From Pseudoruminococcus sp964385235 (GTDB lineage: Bacteria; Bacillota; Clostridia; Oscillospirales; Acutalibacteraceae), in NCBI GenBank assembly GCA_964385235.1, contig CAYLOD010000014.1, forward strand, positions 1-30,438: a stretch of DNA of 30,438 nt, in the 5' to 3' direction. The notes beneath the pieces were generated by a model. It worked only from the letters and a program-made list of their open reading frames with translations. It did no database searches and was not told where the DNA came from. Both the position numbers and the translations under genes were made by a program. This document shows, one piece after another, positions 30,322 through 30,438 of the stretch (its first letter is position 1; each line of letters opens with the position of its first letter).

Positions 30322-30438
30322 ATGAGATTTCGTGAAATTCGCTGCGCAGATGACATTATTGAACTGGTTCGTGAGATCGGCTTTCTTCCGTTCTTTGCGG
30401 ATGAGATTTCCGGATTCTCGGTGGAGGAATGCTGTGCG
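30322..30438 (+). CDS. Start of an AlkZ-related-type protein (partial)
   Basis: The first 39 codons of a gene running off the window. It begins MRFREIRCADDII and continues with LVREIGFLPFFADEISGFSVEE. This N-terminus resembles proteins named AlkZ-related (winged-helix, DNA-glycosylase relatives) in Firmicutes, judged by memory of the IGFLPLF-GFSVEE pattern. GGAGG at 30312–30316 precedes the ATG. It follows the flavin-reductase-like gene by 11 bp and is probably in the same unit. The rest of the protein is needed to confirm the family. Confidence 0.6.
   Translation, partial: MRFREIRCADDIIELVREIGFLPFFADEISGFSVEECCA

Overview
The window looks like chromosomal DNA of a low-to-moderate GC Firmicute, most likely an anaerobic member of class Clostridia (Oscillospirales/Ruminococcaceae-like). 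This rests on the dxs–tlyA–nadK–argR–recN block, a clostridial RNase M5, a TPP riboswitch with a Firmicutes-type terminator, strong Shine–Dalgarno sites, frequent TTG/GTG starts, and DUF1294, LUD and GHL10 family proteins. I see no rRNA or tRNA gene, CRISPR array, IS element or prophage. The placement is inference from gene content, not from a marker gene.

Layout. (1) 1–5114, plus strand: the 3' end of dxs, then tlyA, nadK, argR, recN and a HIT hydrolase. (2) 5115–11376, plus: a 3x15-bp GC-rich repeat, comEC (nuclease-like tail lacks its metal motif), holA, rnmV, an Orn/Lys/Arg decarboxylase-family gene, a second 3x15-bp GC-rich repeat, and ridA with a strong terminator. (3) 11439–12608, minus: a complete Xer-type tyrosine recombinase with its own promoter and a structured leader. 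(4) 12626–16270, plus: a thiamine operon made of a consensus promoter, TPP riboswitch, terminator, thiD, thiC, thiE and a HAD phosphatase, closed by an 18-bp-stem bidirectional terminator. (5) 16279–20567, minus: a metallophosphoesterase and trxB, then typA and a DEDDh exonuclease with a Cys-rich tail. (6) 20629–21486, plus: three adjacent small unrecognised genes. (7) 21479–24250, minus: proB, an uncharacterised gene and proA, with a consensus promoter. (8) 24369–25762, plus: an RsmF-type rRNA methyltransferase. (9) 25798–27063, minus: a membrane-anchored GHL10-type glycoside-hydrolase-like protein. (10) 27155–29401: tandem repeats leading into a DUF1294 gene, a convergent helical-bundle protein, then LUD and deoD. 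(11) 29402–30438: a gene-poor 435-bp stretch, a flavin-reductase-like gene and the start of an AlkZ-related-type gene.

Most genes are housekeeping: isoprenoid and NADP supply, rRNA modification and processing, replication and repair, thiamine, proline, redox and nucleoside salvage. The thiamine operon is the clearest regulated unit. It makes the pyrimidine half of thiamine and joins it to a thiazole half whose genes are not here, and its last gene may supply a phosphatase step. The most interesting unexplained items are the three-small-gene cluster (20629–21486), the conserved-looking gene between proB and proA, the ComEC tail, the two 15-bp triplicate repeats, and several inverted repeats placed exactly at promoters. 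I found no clear evidence of a wholly new defence or mobile system.
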